Shown: one piece after another, positions 1 to 10,693 of the stretch
Layout of the letters: every line of letters begins with the position of its first letter
Numbering within the stretch: position 1 is the stretch's first letter
Assembly (NCBI GenBank): GCA_949987705.1
Contig: OX465281.1
Span: forward strand, 240,953,143 to 241,017,142
Source of the DNA: Thereva unica
Lineage: Eukaryota > Arthropoda > Insecta > Diptera > Therevidae
Reading direction: 5' to 3'
DNA length: 64,000 nucleotides
Position numbers and translations under genes: made by a program
The notes under the pieces: generated by a model
Seen by the model: only the letters and a program-made list of their open reading frames with translations
What the model was told of the DNA's origin: nothing
Databases searched by the model: none

Positions 1-249
1 TGACGGAAGAAGGTTGTGACTTAATCTTTTGTCTATTACTATTGCAACACCTCCTCCTTTGGACGTTTCTCTATCCAAGCGATGGCAAAAATAGTTTGGA
101 TTTGAAAAGGAAATAGTTGGATTTAACCAGGTTTCTGTCACAAGGGCGACATCAATTTTGTGGCTTATCATATAATTGAAAAATTCTATATTTTTTTGCC
201 GGATTGATTGGGCATTCCATGTAACTACCTTAAGATTACTACTTGCCAT
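1..249 (-). CDS. LINE ORF2 N-terminus, EEP endonuclease (partial)
   Basis: The ATG at 249-247 opens a frame that runs off the window edge, giving 83 residues. It begins MASSNLKVVTWNAQSI, the usual start of an apurinic-like (EEP) endonuclease domain of Jockey-clade ORF2, with the catalytic Asn in the WNAQSI block. It continues with VALVTETWL, which contains the catalytic Glu, and GGGVAIVI, the next conserved block. The frame is open. Reverse transcriptase would follow beyond base 1. Confidence 0.85.
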   Translation of the reverse strand, partial: MASSNLKVVTWNAQSIRQKNIEFFNYMISHKIDVALVTETWLNPTISFSNPNYFCHRLDRETSKGGGVAIVIDKRLSHNLLPS

Positions 250-1549
250 TATATAAATACTTGATTGCTACTTGAGTAATAACATTGAATTGTTCGAACC
301 TATCTTTGCATACTTTTAGGCTACTAACTATTTCATTTGTCAAACTAATTATTTCATTGTAAGTAAATAAACCTGAATTACTATTACTACTTGAAGAGAT
401 GTTTCCTTTAACCGTGTCGGACCAAGATATGTTTCCACTTATCTTCTCAGTTGTTTTGTCACTATTAAAGCTGTTCCTTGCAAGATTAGGGAAATTGCTG
501 GTGTTGTACATGGGCATCCTTGTACCTGGGTTTGGGTTCCGAATATTTTTACGCAGAATTTTTTGCCGTATTTCAATATAGCTTCTCCTACTTGGGCATT
601 GCAAATCATTAGAGTTATGCGCTCCATTACAGTTTGCACATTTTGTTATATTTTTGTCGGGGCAGTTATTTGTATGATGTTCACCCGAACAGAACGCGCA
701 GAACGTCTTTACGTGGCAGCGACTCTCACCGTGTCCGAACATTTGGCAATTATGACACTGAGTAGGCCTATTAGGTATTCTTCTCTGATAGTCCCAACGG
801 ACTATAGTTTTATTAATTACATTGAACTTGCTTCTGAGTTCGTTCATCGTGACGGATTTCTTCTCTAAATAAACGATATAGAGGATCATTTCTCTTTTAT
901 TCGTGTTTTTAATATTCCTAACGACTGATTTGACCTCAATGCATTTTAGTCCAGCATCGCATAGGACTTGCTTTACTGTAGCAGATTCGATTTTTTCAAG
1001 GCCAGATAAAACAGCTTTGAAAGGAAGTTCCTCTTTCCTACAGTGAGTGTAAAATTGGACTTTCTTCTCAGTGAGAATGCTGGTTATTTGTTTGTGCGAT
1101 TCATAAGAGGCGGCTAATATTTTAACACCAATCGAAACATGTTTGATCATATAGTCGATATTCTTTTCCGTTAGTAGATCATGTATGTACTTACTCTGGC
1201 ATTTGATGGCTGTTATCGGTGGCACTGCAACTTTAACCGATTTTGCTGCATGGGTTACACGCTCTGTATTGTGTTCAACATCTTCGTCGACATCGACTGT
1301 TTGCAACGGGGCATAATAATTTGCTGACACACTGCTATCATCGTCGCCGGCTGCGCGTTTATGACGTTGACCTTTGGACCCTGAACTCATGGTGACATGC
1401 ATTTCATTTATATTGTTTCTAATATGATTTGTTTTTTTATTGGGATTGAATATGTCTCCATCAAAAACATTATTGTCGCCTTCGCGATTTAAAAAAGTAC
1501 GTTTGCTAATTTTGAGTACTTTTTTATTTTTATTTACTTCTTTAAACAC
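239..1549 (-). CDS. LINE ORF1, gag-like nucleic-acid-binding protein
   Basis: This 436-residue ORF encodes a Jockey-clade ORF1 protein, which binds element RNA and takes part in ribonucleoprotein assembly. The first half is basic and low-complexity. The C-terminal half carries three retroviral-type zinc knuckles in a row. The first, CHNCQMFGHGESRC, is CX2CX4HX4C. The second, CAFCSGEHHTNNC, is CX2CX3HX4C. The third, starting CANCNGAH, is CX2CX3HX6C. This three-knuckle series is characteristic of Jockey and X-element ORF1. The stop (TAG, 241-239) lies inside the ORF2 start, giving an 11-base overlap in another frame, as in many two-ORF LINEs. No stop or frameshift is seen. The upstream ATG at 1549 is used; internal ATGs are possible. 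Confidence 0.88.
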   Translation of the reverse strand: MFKEVNKNKKVLKISKRTFLNREGDNNVFDGDIFNPNKKTNHIRNNINEMHVTMSSGSKGQRHKRAAGDDDSSVSANYYAPLQTVDVDEDVEHNTERVTHAAKSVKVAVPPITAIKCQSKYIHDLLTEKNIDYMIKHVSIGVKILAASYESHKQITSILTEKKVQFYTHCRKEELPFKAVLSGLEKIESATVKQVLCDAGLKCIEVKSVVRNIKNTNKREMILYIVYLEKKSVTMNELRSKFNVINKTIVRWDYQRRIPNRPTQCHNCQMFGHGESRCHVKTFCAFCSGEHHTNNCPDKNITKCANCNGAHNSNDLQCPSRRSYIEIRQKILRKNIRNPNPGTRMPMYNTSNFPNLARNSFNSDKTTEKISGNISWSDTVKGNISSSSNSNSGLFTYNEIISLTNEIVSSLKVCKDRFEQFNVITQVAIKYLYNGK

Positions 1550-1681
1550 TTTAATTCACTTAACCGCGTCTTTTTTTTTTGCTCAATCAGTGCGCTCGCT
1601 ATGAGAACTTGCTCGAGACTGAGTTTATATTGTAAACTTTTGTATTATTACCTTACGCCTTATTTAACTACAACCAAATTA

Positions 1682-1759
1682 AACTGGAGACATGCTGCAA
1701 GGGACCGTCAAACTTGGAGAAATGCCCTAGAGGAGGCTAAGGCTCGATTTGGACTGTAG
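1682..1759 (+). pseudogene. RTE-type LINE RT C-terminal fragment
   Basis: About 25 codons read NWRHAARDRQTWRNALEEAK and end at a TAG stop (1757-1759). This is the typical last segment of RTE-clade reverse transcriptases in insects (R-D-R-x-x-W-R-x-x-L/V-E-E-A-K-A-R-F). Nothing upstream keeps the frame, so it is a 5'-truncated remnant just outside the Jockey 5' end. Confidence 0.6.
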
Positions 1760-3984
1760 CGCCATTGGATGGAAATTAAACATTTTTTCTCATGACCTTA
1801 CAGTGAAATCATGCAGATTTTATGTTTTAAAAATAACTCCAATTAAATGGTGTTCATTTTGCTGCAGACATTCTTGCAATCTTGACTTCATCTCGGCGAA
1901 GAGCCTCTTGCAGAAATCCGTGTTCATACTTGCGATTTTGCGTCCGTTATTTTTCTGTGGGGCCCTTGGTGAATTACTATACACTAGAGATTTGAGGTAA
2001 TCCCCACAGACAGGAAAAATTACATGTGGTTATACCTGGTAATCTAGGGGACCAGTTGATGTTACGAAAGCGACATATTAATTTATCTGGAAAAATGCTC
2101 CTTAGTTTTTTTTTCTTGAGGCCCTAGCGGTATATACCGTGGACACATGCCAATGGAAATGTTCTCTGTTAGCATAGGGCGCTGTCAATAATGCACTAAG
2201 CAATGCTTAGTTGCCGATATAACGAAAACGATATCGACAATCTATTTGTCTCTTTAAGTGTCGAAAAACACGTTTGACGTTTACTAAAAGGTTCGATTTA
2301 TGCATATAATAAACTTTTACCAGAAACCAAATACGGCTCTAGAGAACCGTTTCAGTTTCAGACCAAGTTTTGTTAACCTCGTTCAGTAAATTCTTCTATA
2401 CATTGGTATAAAAAATTGTCGATGTACAATGTTTTAACTTGGTTCAACAGTGCTTCCCTCAATACCATATGGCAGAAAACATCAATTTTGATTCCTTATT
2501 TATGGTATCAGGGCAAATTCTTCTTTGTAGCAAGACAATTTGAGGTGAGAATTTAGTTAAATATCCTATTCATCACTCGTTAAAACTCGATTATAACCAA
2601 AATTTATTCATTTCAACAAAAGACTAGAGTTGAGCGATTCTATCCTACTGCTACTACTATGACATTGTTGATCGAAATTTACTAGTATGTGTACTGATGT
2701 ATTGTCCAGCTAATCTATTTGTTTTGGTAACAAATAATTCAAAGCTTCTTTCCTCAGAAATTTCTGGTTTATATTAACATAATCGAGAGAATGTAATTAT
2801 GGGTATTCGTCATTATTGATTTGATTGGTAGAATTTTGTCAAATAATATTTCGCGGTTGCCAAAAATTCTTCTATATTCATCAGTTTCCACGCCAGTGGC
2901 ATTGTCTGTATCAGACTAATATTGAAAGTAATACATTTCTGATCACGAAAGGTCGGTCTTCTTTATTATTAATCAATGATAGGTTGATAACATTTAAGAG
3001 TTGCTGTTTATAAAGCGCAGTTCTACTGGTGATAAACTTCCAAAACTGAAATTGGAACTTCGATTATCCATCGGTCACCCGACCTTGTCGTTCACAGATA
3101 ATCAAAAAGACGGTTAATCGTGATTTTCAACCGGGGAAAGTACATGTTTGAAATGTAAAGAAAGCTGAATGCTTTAAAATGATAATACTTTCAACTTTCG
3201 AAGATAAACTAAGATTTTGAAAAGAATTGAGTCAATTTGGATTACCTGGTTGCTATTGCTGCTTTCTTCGTTGCAAAACTGCGCAGTCTACGGAGAACCA
3301 TTGAATCGGTTTGGTTTGCATCTTCCTGTTCTATGTACCAATCAAGGAACCTTTTTTTAATCTTTAGCGGTAGCAACTTCATCAACAGGTTCAGGTATTC
3401 AGAACGATCACTTCAATTGTCGCTTGAATAATTTTTCATCCGTCAGCAATTTATAATCAACTTCTCGATCGTCACAGCTTTTTGCCCACACATTACGCAT
3501 TCTTTTCTGCAGGATAGCGCACAAGATTTTGAACTTTCCAAGGAGATGAAAAAGCCAATAGGAATTGTTGTTGCTTCGACACTTTAAGTGTGGCGTGTGA
3601 AATTGGTAAATTATGAACGTTCCAAGTGCCATTCCGAATTCTTTTACAGTTGATATCTGATGGTGGTTGATTTATACCAAATTTAAGCCAAATTTTATGA
3701 TAAGGGATCATCCTAAACGGTTAAAACCACCTCTAAATCGATTAAAAATAGTAAAAGTTTAATTAAGATTAAAAAGTTGAAGCCCCTCCGACCGACAGGA
3801 TTGCACGTGTGTACAATTTCTAGTGTGTGGCCGAGGCCAAAGGAAAATTGTCGGTTTAATACACATGATTTCTCAGGAGTAAGCGTGGCGTGCCATATCT
3901 ACACACTTACGCGCAATCATCTGGAAATTGGAAATGCAAAGGATTGCCGGCGCGCTTTCCTCTCATTGTTTGAATGCAAGAAAC
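1760..3984. other. AT-rich intergenic stretch, no gene seen
   Basis: Only short chance ORFs (under 90 codons) are present, without recognisable domains, codon bias or splice-linked partners. No clear repeat boundary could be placed. Confidence 0.5.
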
Positions 3985-4160
3985 CCTCTATTATTTCTGG
4001 ACTTCTACTACATCCAAGAGTTCAACAACGAAGTTAATACCTCGCCTTTCTCTGTATCGACCGCCGACTCCTCATGACCTATTCTATATTGGTTTTGATC
4101 TTCGAGTCCAACTTACTACTAAACATTGCAACACAATGAAAACGGCATGGCACTAGTAGA
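3985..4160 (+). repeat. LINE 3'-end fragment, repeat family A
   Basis: The segment shares an ordered set of landmarks with copies near 9760, 48510, 60200 and 63540: a 'catccaagag-ttcaa' block, then about 70 bases on 'cttactactaaacattgcaa', then 'ggcactagtag'. In the copy at 59505-60425 these lie at the end of an RT ORF and in its 3' UTR, so this is a diverged 3' piece of the same LINE. Confidence 0.5.
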
Positions 4161-6004
4161 AAGCATTGTACTTCACTATGTTAATGTAGTTACTTAAGTA
4201 TATTTCTCTATGCAGCTAGAGTCGAATAAAAATCAAGTTGAAATACCTTCTTCTATAAATTTCTACCATATCCAATAGGCTAATAGAAGGAAATAATGAA
4301 TATGGTAAAAAATGTTGAGAATCTCTTAAAATATTGATACAGGAGAAGTACAGAGAATAAATAAAAAGATACTTATTGTCGAATAAAACAAAGGATTCCA
4401 TCATAATATTATTAAAAATGTAATAGTATTTGAACGGCAAGGGTTTAAATCTTTCGCCTGAGGTGCATTTAGCTTTTTGCAGTGAACGTTCTTATCTTCA
4501 CTTTAACTCGACTTTGTCTTATGTTCAGAAGTTGTATCATCTAAATAAATATACACGTTCTTAATTACACACATAGTATTTCTTCTACTAATAATTGTCT
4601 TAAAAATTAGTTAGATCAATCGAACCTACGGTGGTGTATTTTAGTGTATTAAATTGAACTTTCATATTTCTGAAAGTCATAAGAATTTATTATTTAATAT
4701 ACACGTTCAAGGACTAATTATTACTGACGTTAATATTTATGTGAACAATTCAATTATAAGGCATACATCAAAGCTGTGTATAAAATCATACAGACATACA
4801 TATGATATTATATGTAAGTAGGAAAAGTTATCACTTCAAAATGATTTTTAGGCAATTTTTTTTATCTTTTATGTTGAATTTTTCTTAATTTCATCAAAAT
4901 ATCATATGTTTTCTTTAAAAAGTATAATCCCTACCACAATTATAATAAAAAAAAATTATTTTAGTTCAAATATTTAATAACGTAAAAAAAAATTTAAAAA
5001 CACAAAGAGTTCAAAAAGCTGTGAGAAAATATTTTGCTAAAACAATTTCTAGGCTTAAGGATATTTAAAAAAAATTAACAACAAATATAAAAAAAAATGA
5101 TAATCTCACACAAAATGAAAATGTTAGTTAATATTATAAAAAAGCAGAGTAAATATTGTCGATATATTAATAAAATTTATGAAAAAAACAAGAAATATTC
5201 ACATAATAAAAGTTAATTTAAAAAAAAAGAAGAAAGAAATGGCTTCCTTTTCATAAAAGAATAATAATACTTAAAAATAATATTGTACATTTTTGAAAAT
5301 GAATGAAACACAACACTGTTATTTATTCTTAATAAATTGTATTAAAATATAAAGAATGAATCCTCAAATTTTTCTAATAAATTAATGAGAGAGAGAGAAT
5401 ATAATAACTAAGCGATATTTAATCGTTTGTAACAAAGTGAAATATTATCGACATTTAAAATCTATACCATCTATATACCTTACTCGTAAAACGCTTTGAA
5501 TAATAATGAATAATAAAATACAAAACATAACAAACAACATGATTCAATACTAATATCCTTTCATTAATTTCTTGCATAATGGCACCAAATCCTTATTCTT
5601 CCATCTAAGTAGATAGTGGAAATAAAGTCCTTATTATTATTCATCATAAATGAAGGACTTTTTCAACTTTCAGATTTTAATGAATAAGGCTATTATTAAA
5701 AAAAATAATAAAAATAAAAAGTAAGTTTTAAACAAAAAATGAAAACACTTAAAATAAAAAATTTTGCCAACTTTTCATAATGTTAATTAAAAAAAAGCTG
5801 TATTGAAATTAATTTACACACAATAAAATATAAACAAAAAAGGAATTAAATTAAAAATTTACACATTCAAAAAAAAACGTATAATCCAGCCTAGGCTAGA
5901 TTCTGTTATTAGTCCGGGCGCTGGAGCATTTCTAGTGGTTTTGGCGTGATGTAACGGACTTTTTTGATGAAATCAGTCAGAAATGACATCCCCAACAATA
6001 TCTA
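4161..6004. other. Very AT-rich, A-tract-dense spacer
   Basis: Roughly 1.8 kb with many A5-A8 runs and TTATTATT or AATAATAA blocks, and no ORF worth calling. Near 5390 there is a short (GA)n run. I see no promoter, RNA gene or TE boundary. Confidence 0.5.
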
Positions 6005-6075
6005 GAGCAGTGGTTTCCAAACTTTATGATACTGCGGCCCCCCTAATACATAAAAAACCCTTGGGGGCCCTCAAT
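6005..6075 (+). repeat. hAT-like terminus (CAGTGGTTTCCAAACTTT)
   Basis: The stretch beginning at about 6007 reads CAGTGGTTTCCAAACTTT, followed by gcggccccc. This matches the usual end of hAT-superfamily non-autonomous elements (CAGNGGTTCTCAAACTTTT). The matching opposite terminus was not found nearby, so the element is truncated or rearranged. Confidence 0.35.
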
Positions 6076-6224
6076 AAAATATGTAAATATGCATACTCAG
6101 GGTGCGCCATCTACACCTTCGGTATTTCAACATTGAATAACTCCGACATTTTTTAGCCGTTTTTGACAAATGAGCTAGACTTATTTAGGATAGCCTCTAC
6201 TATTTATTTTTACTATAATAAAAT

Positions 6225-6365
6225 CAGGGACGACCCCTTAGTCCATAAATTACGTGAGGTGTTTTTTGGGATTTTTCGACCCCCCTTCCCCTTGATGAGA
6301 TTTCGTGGTATTTGGCTCAACTCCCTTCCTCCCTCCCCTAATCTCACGTGAGATTTTTCTAATTT
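6225..6365. repeat. Dispersed repeat with 'cataaattacgtgagg' module
   Basis: It contains two facing 'acgtgag' modules (cataaattacgtgagg ... ctcacgtgagattttt) around pyrimidine-rich 'ccccccttcccc' blocks. This arrangement resembles repeat ends that recur in insect genomes. A shorter related piece lies near 13580-13630 in a Vps16 intron. Confidence 0.4.
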
Positions 6366-7014
6366 AAAAAAATCTAGTATTTACACTAAAAATACGTACG
6401 TATATACGGTTGTAACCACAGCAAAGCGGGCCTTTCCTTCTAATCCTTGGCCCTCGCTTTTAAAATCCTTGTTCGTAGACGGAGTGAAATCTGGGTCAGT
6501 TGAGTGTCAGATTATATCTGCTTTGAGATGAAATAATAGAGTTTCCCTTCTTATGCAGAAGGCGCACTTCTCAGCTGGGCTGAGAAACATTTACCACGAC
6601 CACGTGGGCTCGGCTGAGACATGCAAACATATAGAAATAAATATAAGTACTAAAACACTCTAACAAGGAAGCGTGCTACAAACAAATGCCATCAGCTGAT
6701 TAGAATTCGGAGTGAAAGGCGTGTAAACAGTTCATCTGGGCAGAAGGGGGGGTGTTGGGAGCAAGATTTTATTTGAGATAACTGATAATTTGGACCCTTT
6801 GCCCTATTCTATTCTACTCGCTTTTCCGCTTGTAGTGGATACACAACTGCCAAAACGCGAGCACACACTCCACAAGCATTTCATTAAGCTAAAATTCGGC
6901 GTGTGCCTTCTTCTAGTTTTAAATTCTAAGGGCCTTTTCGAGGGTCAGTGTTACTTGGCTCGTACTCTGCAGGATTCAACGAGACGCGCTTTAGATAGCC
7001 GATGGAGGCTAAAC
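6366..7014. other. Intergenic, no gene seen
   Basis: Short ORFs only; none shows a domain or a spliced partner. Confidence 0.4.
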
Positions 7015-7320
7015 AATAAACAACAAATTTTTGTGTAGGATTTACTCATATCTTACGCAGGTCACCAGCAGGACGTGTCCTGAAAGTTTTCACTTTGAGG
7101 TCAAGTAGCACCATACACTCACTGGCCGCCATCTGTATTGGGCTTGCAGTTCAAGAAAGCTGACAAAACTCACATTTATCGTCAGTTCTGGCCTGAAGAT
7201 CTGCGCTTCTATTCACTCTCAAGCCGTGAATTGATGCCAAAAATTCACACCGTATCCCCTCGGAACGGAAAGCAAGGCGCGAATACTTGAAGTATCATCT
7301 CTCATTTGGACTGAGTCAAG
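7015..7320 (+). repeat. Dispersed repeat B, copy 1
   Basis: This segment is clearly related to 12858-13170 inside Vps16 intron 8. Shared landmarks in the same order are 'aaatttttgtgtaggatt', 'catatctt', 'acactcact', 'tttatcgtcagttc', 'cttctattcactctcaag' and 'gcaaggcg'. No ORF is conserved between the copies, so it is a non-coding TE piece. Confidence 0.65.
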
Positions 7321-7429
7321 CTTAGTCGGGCCGGCCGGCCGGTTGGGAATGTCATATCTCACCAATTCCACCAAAAAAGTCCATTATGTACATCACACCA
7401 AAACCAATATTTATAGGTCGCACGGCTCT

Positions 7430-8060
7430 AGCGCCTGGACTATATTATTATTATTTTATGTTAACGAAATAATAAAAACAGATTTGTCAACAATATTATA
7501 TTATTATGAGACGCAATTATGCCCTGGAAAATTTCTTAATAATAATAATAATACAAAATATATATTTTGTTGCAACAAAAAAAAATTAAACAAATTATAA
7601 TAGAAAAAGGGAAACAAAAAGAATTTGTAGAAGAATATGGACAAAAGAAAAAACACATTTTGTAAAAATAGTAAATTAATTATTATAAAGAAATGACCGA
7701 TAAATTAATATTTTATTATTACTAATAATAATAATAATTATTATAATTATAATTTCCGTCAATGTTTTTTATAAAGCTGCATATATTTTTGGTTTTCTTT
7801 TTAAATTAATTATTGTAATTATTTTATTATTTTTAATTACATATGTAGTTATTGGTTTCCATATTATAACAGATATAAAAGTAATAATAACAAAAAGAAA
7901 TATTTTTAAATTTTATATTATTATTAAAAAAAATCACATTGAATTTGTAGGTTATGTACTCGTCTGCCTTTGTTTATATCGCTTTAAGTGCAACTCTGCA
8001 AAATGTTTATATATATATATAAAAAAAAAATTATAAATAAAATTTGTTTCACCTGTCTTT
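7430..8060. repeat. AT-rich region with (TTA)n/(AAT)n microsatellites
   Basis: Long stretches of ATT/AAT trinucleotide repeats, for example near 7440-7455, 7540-7555 and 7700-7745, plus a (TA)n run near 8010. No gene content is visible. Confidence 0.7.
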
Positions 8061-8399
8061 TGCATATTGTGAAATAGAGCTAGTACATAGGCATTTCTTA
8101 TTAATATCAAAGAGAATAAAGTAAATGTTTATTAAAATTGTAGGTTGTTAATTTAATTACCAGAAAGTTATAGAAATGTACCTATCTTCCTTCTTTCATT
8201 CCTTTGTTCTTTAAGCTGGGTTTCCACTTAGCCGGCTAGCCTCGCTGGTTGTAGCAGCCATCCGAAATCTGGACATTTCTGATTATTCTCGAGCCGGTTG
8301 AGCCAACACCTCGTAGGGTTGAACACTATGCAGGTAGTGTCCTGAGAGCCAGCGGAAGGTATACCAGCGCTTAGACATGTGTCGGGTAAACGAAACGTT

Positions 8400-9460
8400 G
8401 TCGCAGACTGGCAACCGATAACGCTAACTTGGTCACCTTCGATCTAGCTACACTAGCTTATGCTCAACAAGGTGACACAAGGCTGAAGTCTCTACAAGAG
8501 CACCCCAGCAACGGCCCACGAGCAAAACTAGGAGCCGGTTCGTGTATGGCGAACGACGATAATCGTACGAAAAAATATTGGCCGACAAATTTTGTCGGCA
8601 AAAATTTTAGCGTTCGCATAGGTCGATAGAAAATTTTTCGTGTCCTCGATAGAAACCACAATATTGAAATACAAAAAATGTTACAACAACTGCTGTAAAA
8701 ATATACAACAATTTAATATTTGAAAATTATTAATCAAAATAATACAAACTGTCGATAACCCAAGACCTTTCGAGTGCCTTTCGTCGGCTTCAGACGCATA
8801 TTTTCAATTTTTCGACCTACGCGAATCCGAGACGAAAAAAAAAATTCGTTTTCGCCATACACGAACTGGCCCTAGTTCTCACACCAATACCATACCATTT
8901 ACCGCCCATCAGGTATGATGTGAAACTAGTACAGGTATTCCTAGGCCTCATTCCCCATTTCTTTACGTAGACGCAGTTCCTTCCTTCCCGATTAGAGCTA
9001 CTGTTCGACATTGCACTCTATACGGTGAAAATAGATTGTCGATACATAAAGGGCCTTTCCTGAGGATAACTCTGAACAAAGTCTCTCTCATTCGGGTATT
9101 CGGGCTACAAAACGATTCGTCACCAAGAAAACTTCTCGTTGCCAAAAGTCTAAAGTTTCACGGCATACCAATTTTCGAAAAAAAAATTTCAAATTTCTAT
9201 TTGAAGCCTTCAAGCTGCCAAATAATATATTTGATCATATATTCATATGGATATAGTGGGACTCCTACCACAATCTCGTGGATTCTTTTCTATCTTAACG
9301 ACAGTCGATAGATTCACAGGATGGCCTGAAGCATACCCAATTCGGGACATTTCAGCTTCAACAGTGGCAAAAAGATTCGTCCCACGATTCGGCATAACAC
9401 TAGAGATCACGACCGATCAATGGACAGCAACCGCCTTCTAGGTCTTGCATCCGGGCCACC
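8400..9460 (+). pseudogene. Ty3/Gypsy integrase region, decayed
   Basis: Several frames together show a Gypsy-type integrase in the expected order. Around 8430-8500 the frame reads LATLAYAQQGDTRLKSL, the segment before the zinc-binding domain. Near 9150 a CQKSKVSRHT block follows a degenerate H/C region. At 9247-9441 the core reads SRGFFSILTTVDRFTGWPEA, then VAKRFVPRFG and ITTDQ. These are the conserved D-containing core blocks of the DDE integrase. Stops and at least two frameshifts separate the pieces. A MITE-like element (8528-8876) is inserted between the first and second pieces. Protease, RT and RNase H are absent. It is non-functional. Confidence 0.75.
8528..8876. mobile_element. MITE nested in Gypsy integrase remnant
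   Basis: The ends are inverted repeats of about 28 bases: ACTAGGAGCCGGTTCGTG, running on into TATGGCGAACG, at the left, and the complement of cgttttcgccatacacgaac-tggccctagt at the right. The interior is AT-rich and carries a short palindrome (gccgacaaattttgtcggc, about 8581-8599). No transposase is encoded. It splits the flanking integrase homology. No convincing target-site duplication was found, so the superfamily is undetermined. Confidence 0.65.
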
Positions 9461-9759
9461 GTAAGTATCTGAATCCAGTTCGGGATGGTTATGGTAAGTT
9501 TCTGTTCTGTTTTAGGAGTTAGGGGAACTTTTATCCTATCGCCCATAATTCCACCAGCGACTTCTCTAACATCTAGCGACTCGTATTCCCAACCCAAGTC
9601 AATTTTTGTTCAAAATTTAGCCCTAACTGGCTTTTGCCGTCCTTAATTTTTCATCCTAAAAAAACTCATTGAGATAGGCCCGCCGTTACAGAGCGCAGTA
9701 TACTGCTGAACCCGTATGTTCTATTAGACCGTCAGCTTGTGACAGATTCCTATTCTTTC

Positions 9760-9895
9760 CTATTCTCCTCTATTCTTCAAACCAAGCTTACTACTAGACA
9801 TTGCACCATGAACTGAACGACATGACGGACTGGTAGTACAAAGGGTTACACCTAAGCTTGGTTTTTTCATATAAAAAAAAAAAAAAATTTAGGTG
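9760..9895 (+). repeat. LINE 3' end with poly(A), repeat family A
   Basis: It carries 'aagcttactactagacattg', 'catgacggact-ggtagtacaaagggt' and 'cctaagcttgg', then an A-rich tail at about 9876-9889. The same layout stands at 60320-60425 behind an RT ORF, so this is a strongly 5'-truncated copy of that LINE. Confidence 0.65.
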
Positions 9896-10155
9896 CCCCA
9901 TTTTCTCATGGGCGACATACGCCTCTTATTTCTGTTACGAAAAAAACGTTACGTTACGCTATCCCCAGCGGCACCTTAATTTAATTTGTTCCAATTCAAC
10001 ATCGATTTAACTTTCAACCTTCTTCGAGGCTAGCATGAGAAAATGGGGCATCTAAATCTGTCACTACCTGACGGTCTATATATACTCGTATACTCAGGAC
10101 CTTGCGCGACTCTGGGTATTTTAGAATTAAGAGGGCTGTATGGCTTGGGTTACCT

Positions 10156-10281
10156 AGAACAACGTGGAGGAGGACCGAATTAGCAAAGGGCGCAATAGCT
10201 AGGAGATCCTGGAAGGAGATGAGAGCTGTTGCATAAAATAGAGTCCGCTGGAGGGCAACTCTCCCTCCTACGAGGGATTAA
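10156..10281 (+). pseudogene. RTE LINE RT C-terminal fragment
   Basis: About 41 codons begin RTTWRRTELAKGAIARRSWK and end with the RVRWRAT...RD-stop terminus. One in-frame stop interrupts them. The family is the same as the minus-strand copy at 28555-28930 (TWRRTLLAEAATTGRSW). It is a dead 5'-truncated copy about 410 bases upstream of Vps16. Confidence 0.65.
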
Positions 10282-10299
10282 AGGACCATAGTAAGTATA

Positions 10300-10693
10300 T
10301 GACTTGAGCATAACAATACGGGCTAGTGAAAATTTTCAGTCGTTGGCCAGGCTAGGCAGTTAAATTCGGCAAAATGCACTTTGATTCCTCCTTTGACCTA
10401 TCAACTGACAAAACAGTTCAATTTGGGTCAATGCATTGAACTGCATACATCACCCCTAAGTTTGGACGATTGTACTGCCATCTGTGTAATATATCTAAAA
10501 ATACTGTTAAACTGTTATAAAAACTTTGCACAATGAAATGTCAAACGTTGTTTACCTTTTTTATGTACTGGCAGTGGAGATAAAAGTGATTAAACTAATT
10601 TTCTGTGAAAAATAAAAATATTATCGTAATTGAGCATTGGGGATCTAAATTTTATTGATAGTAATTCCCTAAACAAGTGCACAATCAGCCAAG
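10300..10693 (+). other. Upstream region of Vps16
   Basis: The 390 bases before the Vps16 start contain no ORF. The last 70 bases probably form the 5' UTR. No TATA box in a fitting place was recognised. Confidence 0.35.

Larger units (their letters stand above)
1..1622 (-). mobile_element. Jockey-type LINE, 5' part, cut by window edge
   Basis: The minus strand carries, in order, a short 5' UTR, a complete ORF1 (1549-239) and the start of ORF2 (249 down to base 1). The 5' end is placed near 1622, where the minus strand reads CTCAGTCTCGAGC. An initiator-like TCAGT there is what a LINE with an internal Pol II promoter would have at its first base. ORF1 and the visible part of ORF2 are free of stops, so this is a young insertion. 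The rest of ORF2 and the 3' end lie outside the window. The exact 5' end is inferred. Confidence 0.85.

Noticed and set aside
9400..9597. 65-codon minus-strand ORF after the Gypsy integrase
   Set aside because: No recognised domain; it lies across the decayed end of the integrase core.
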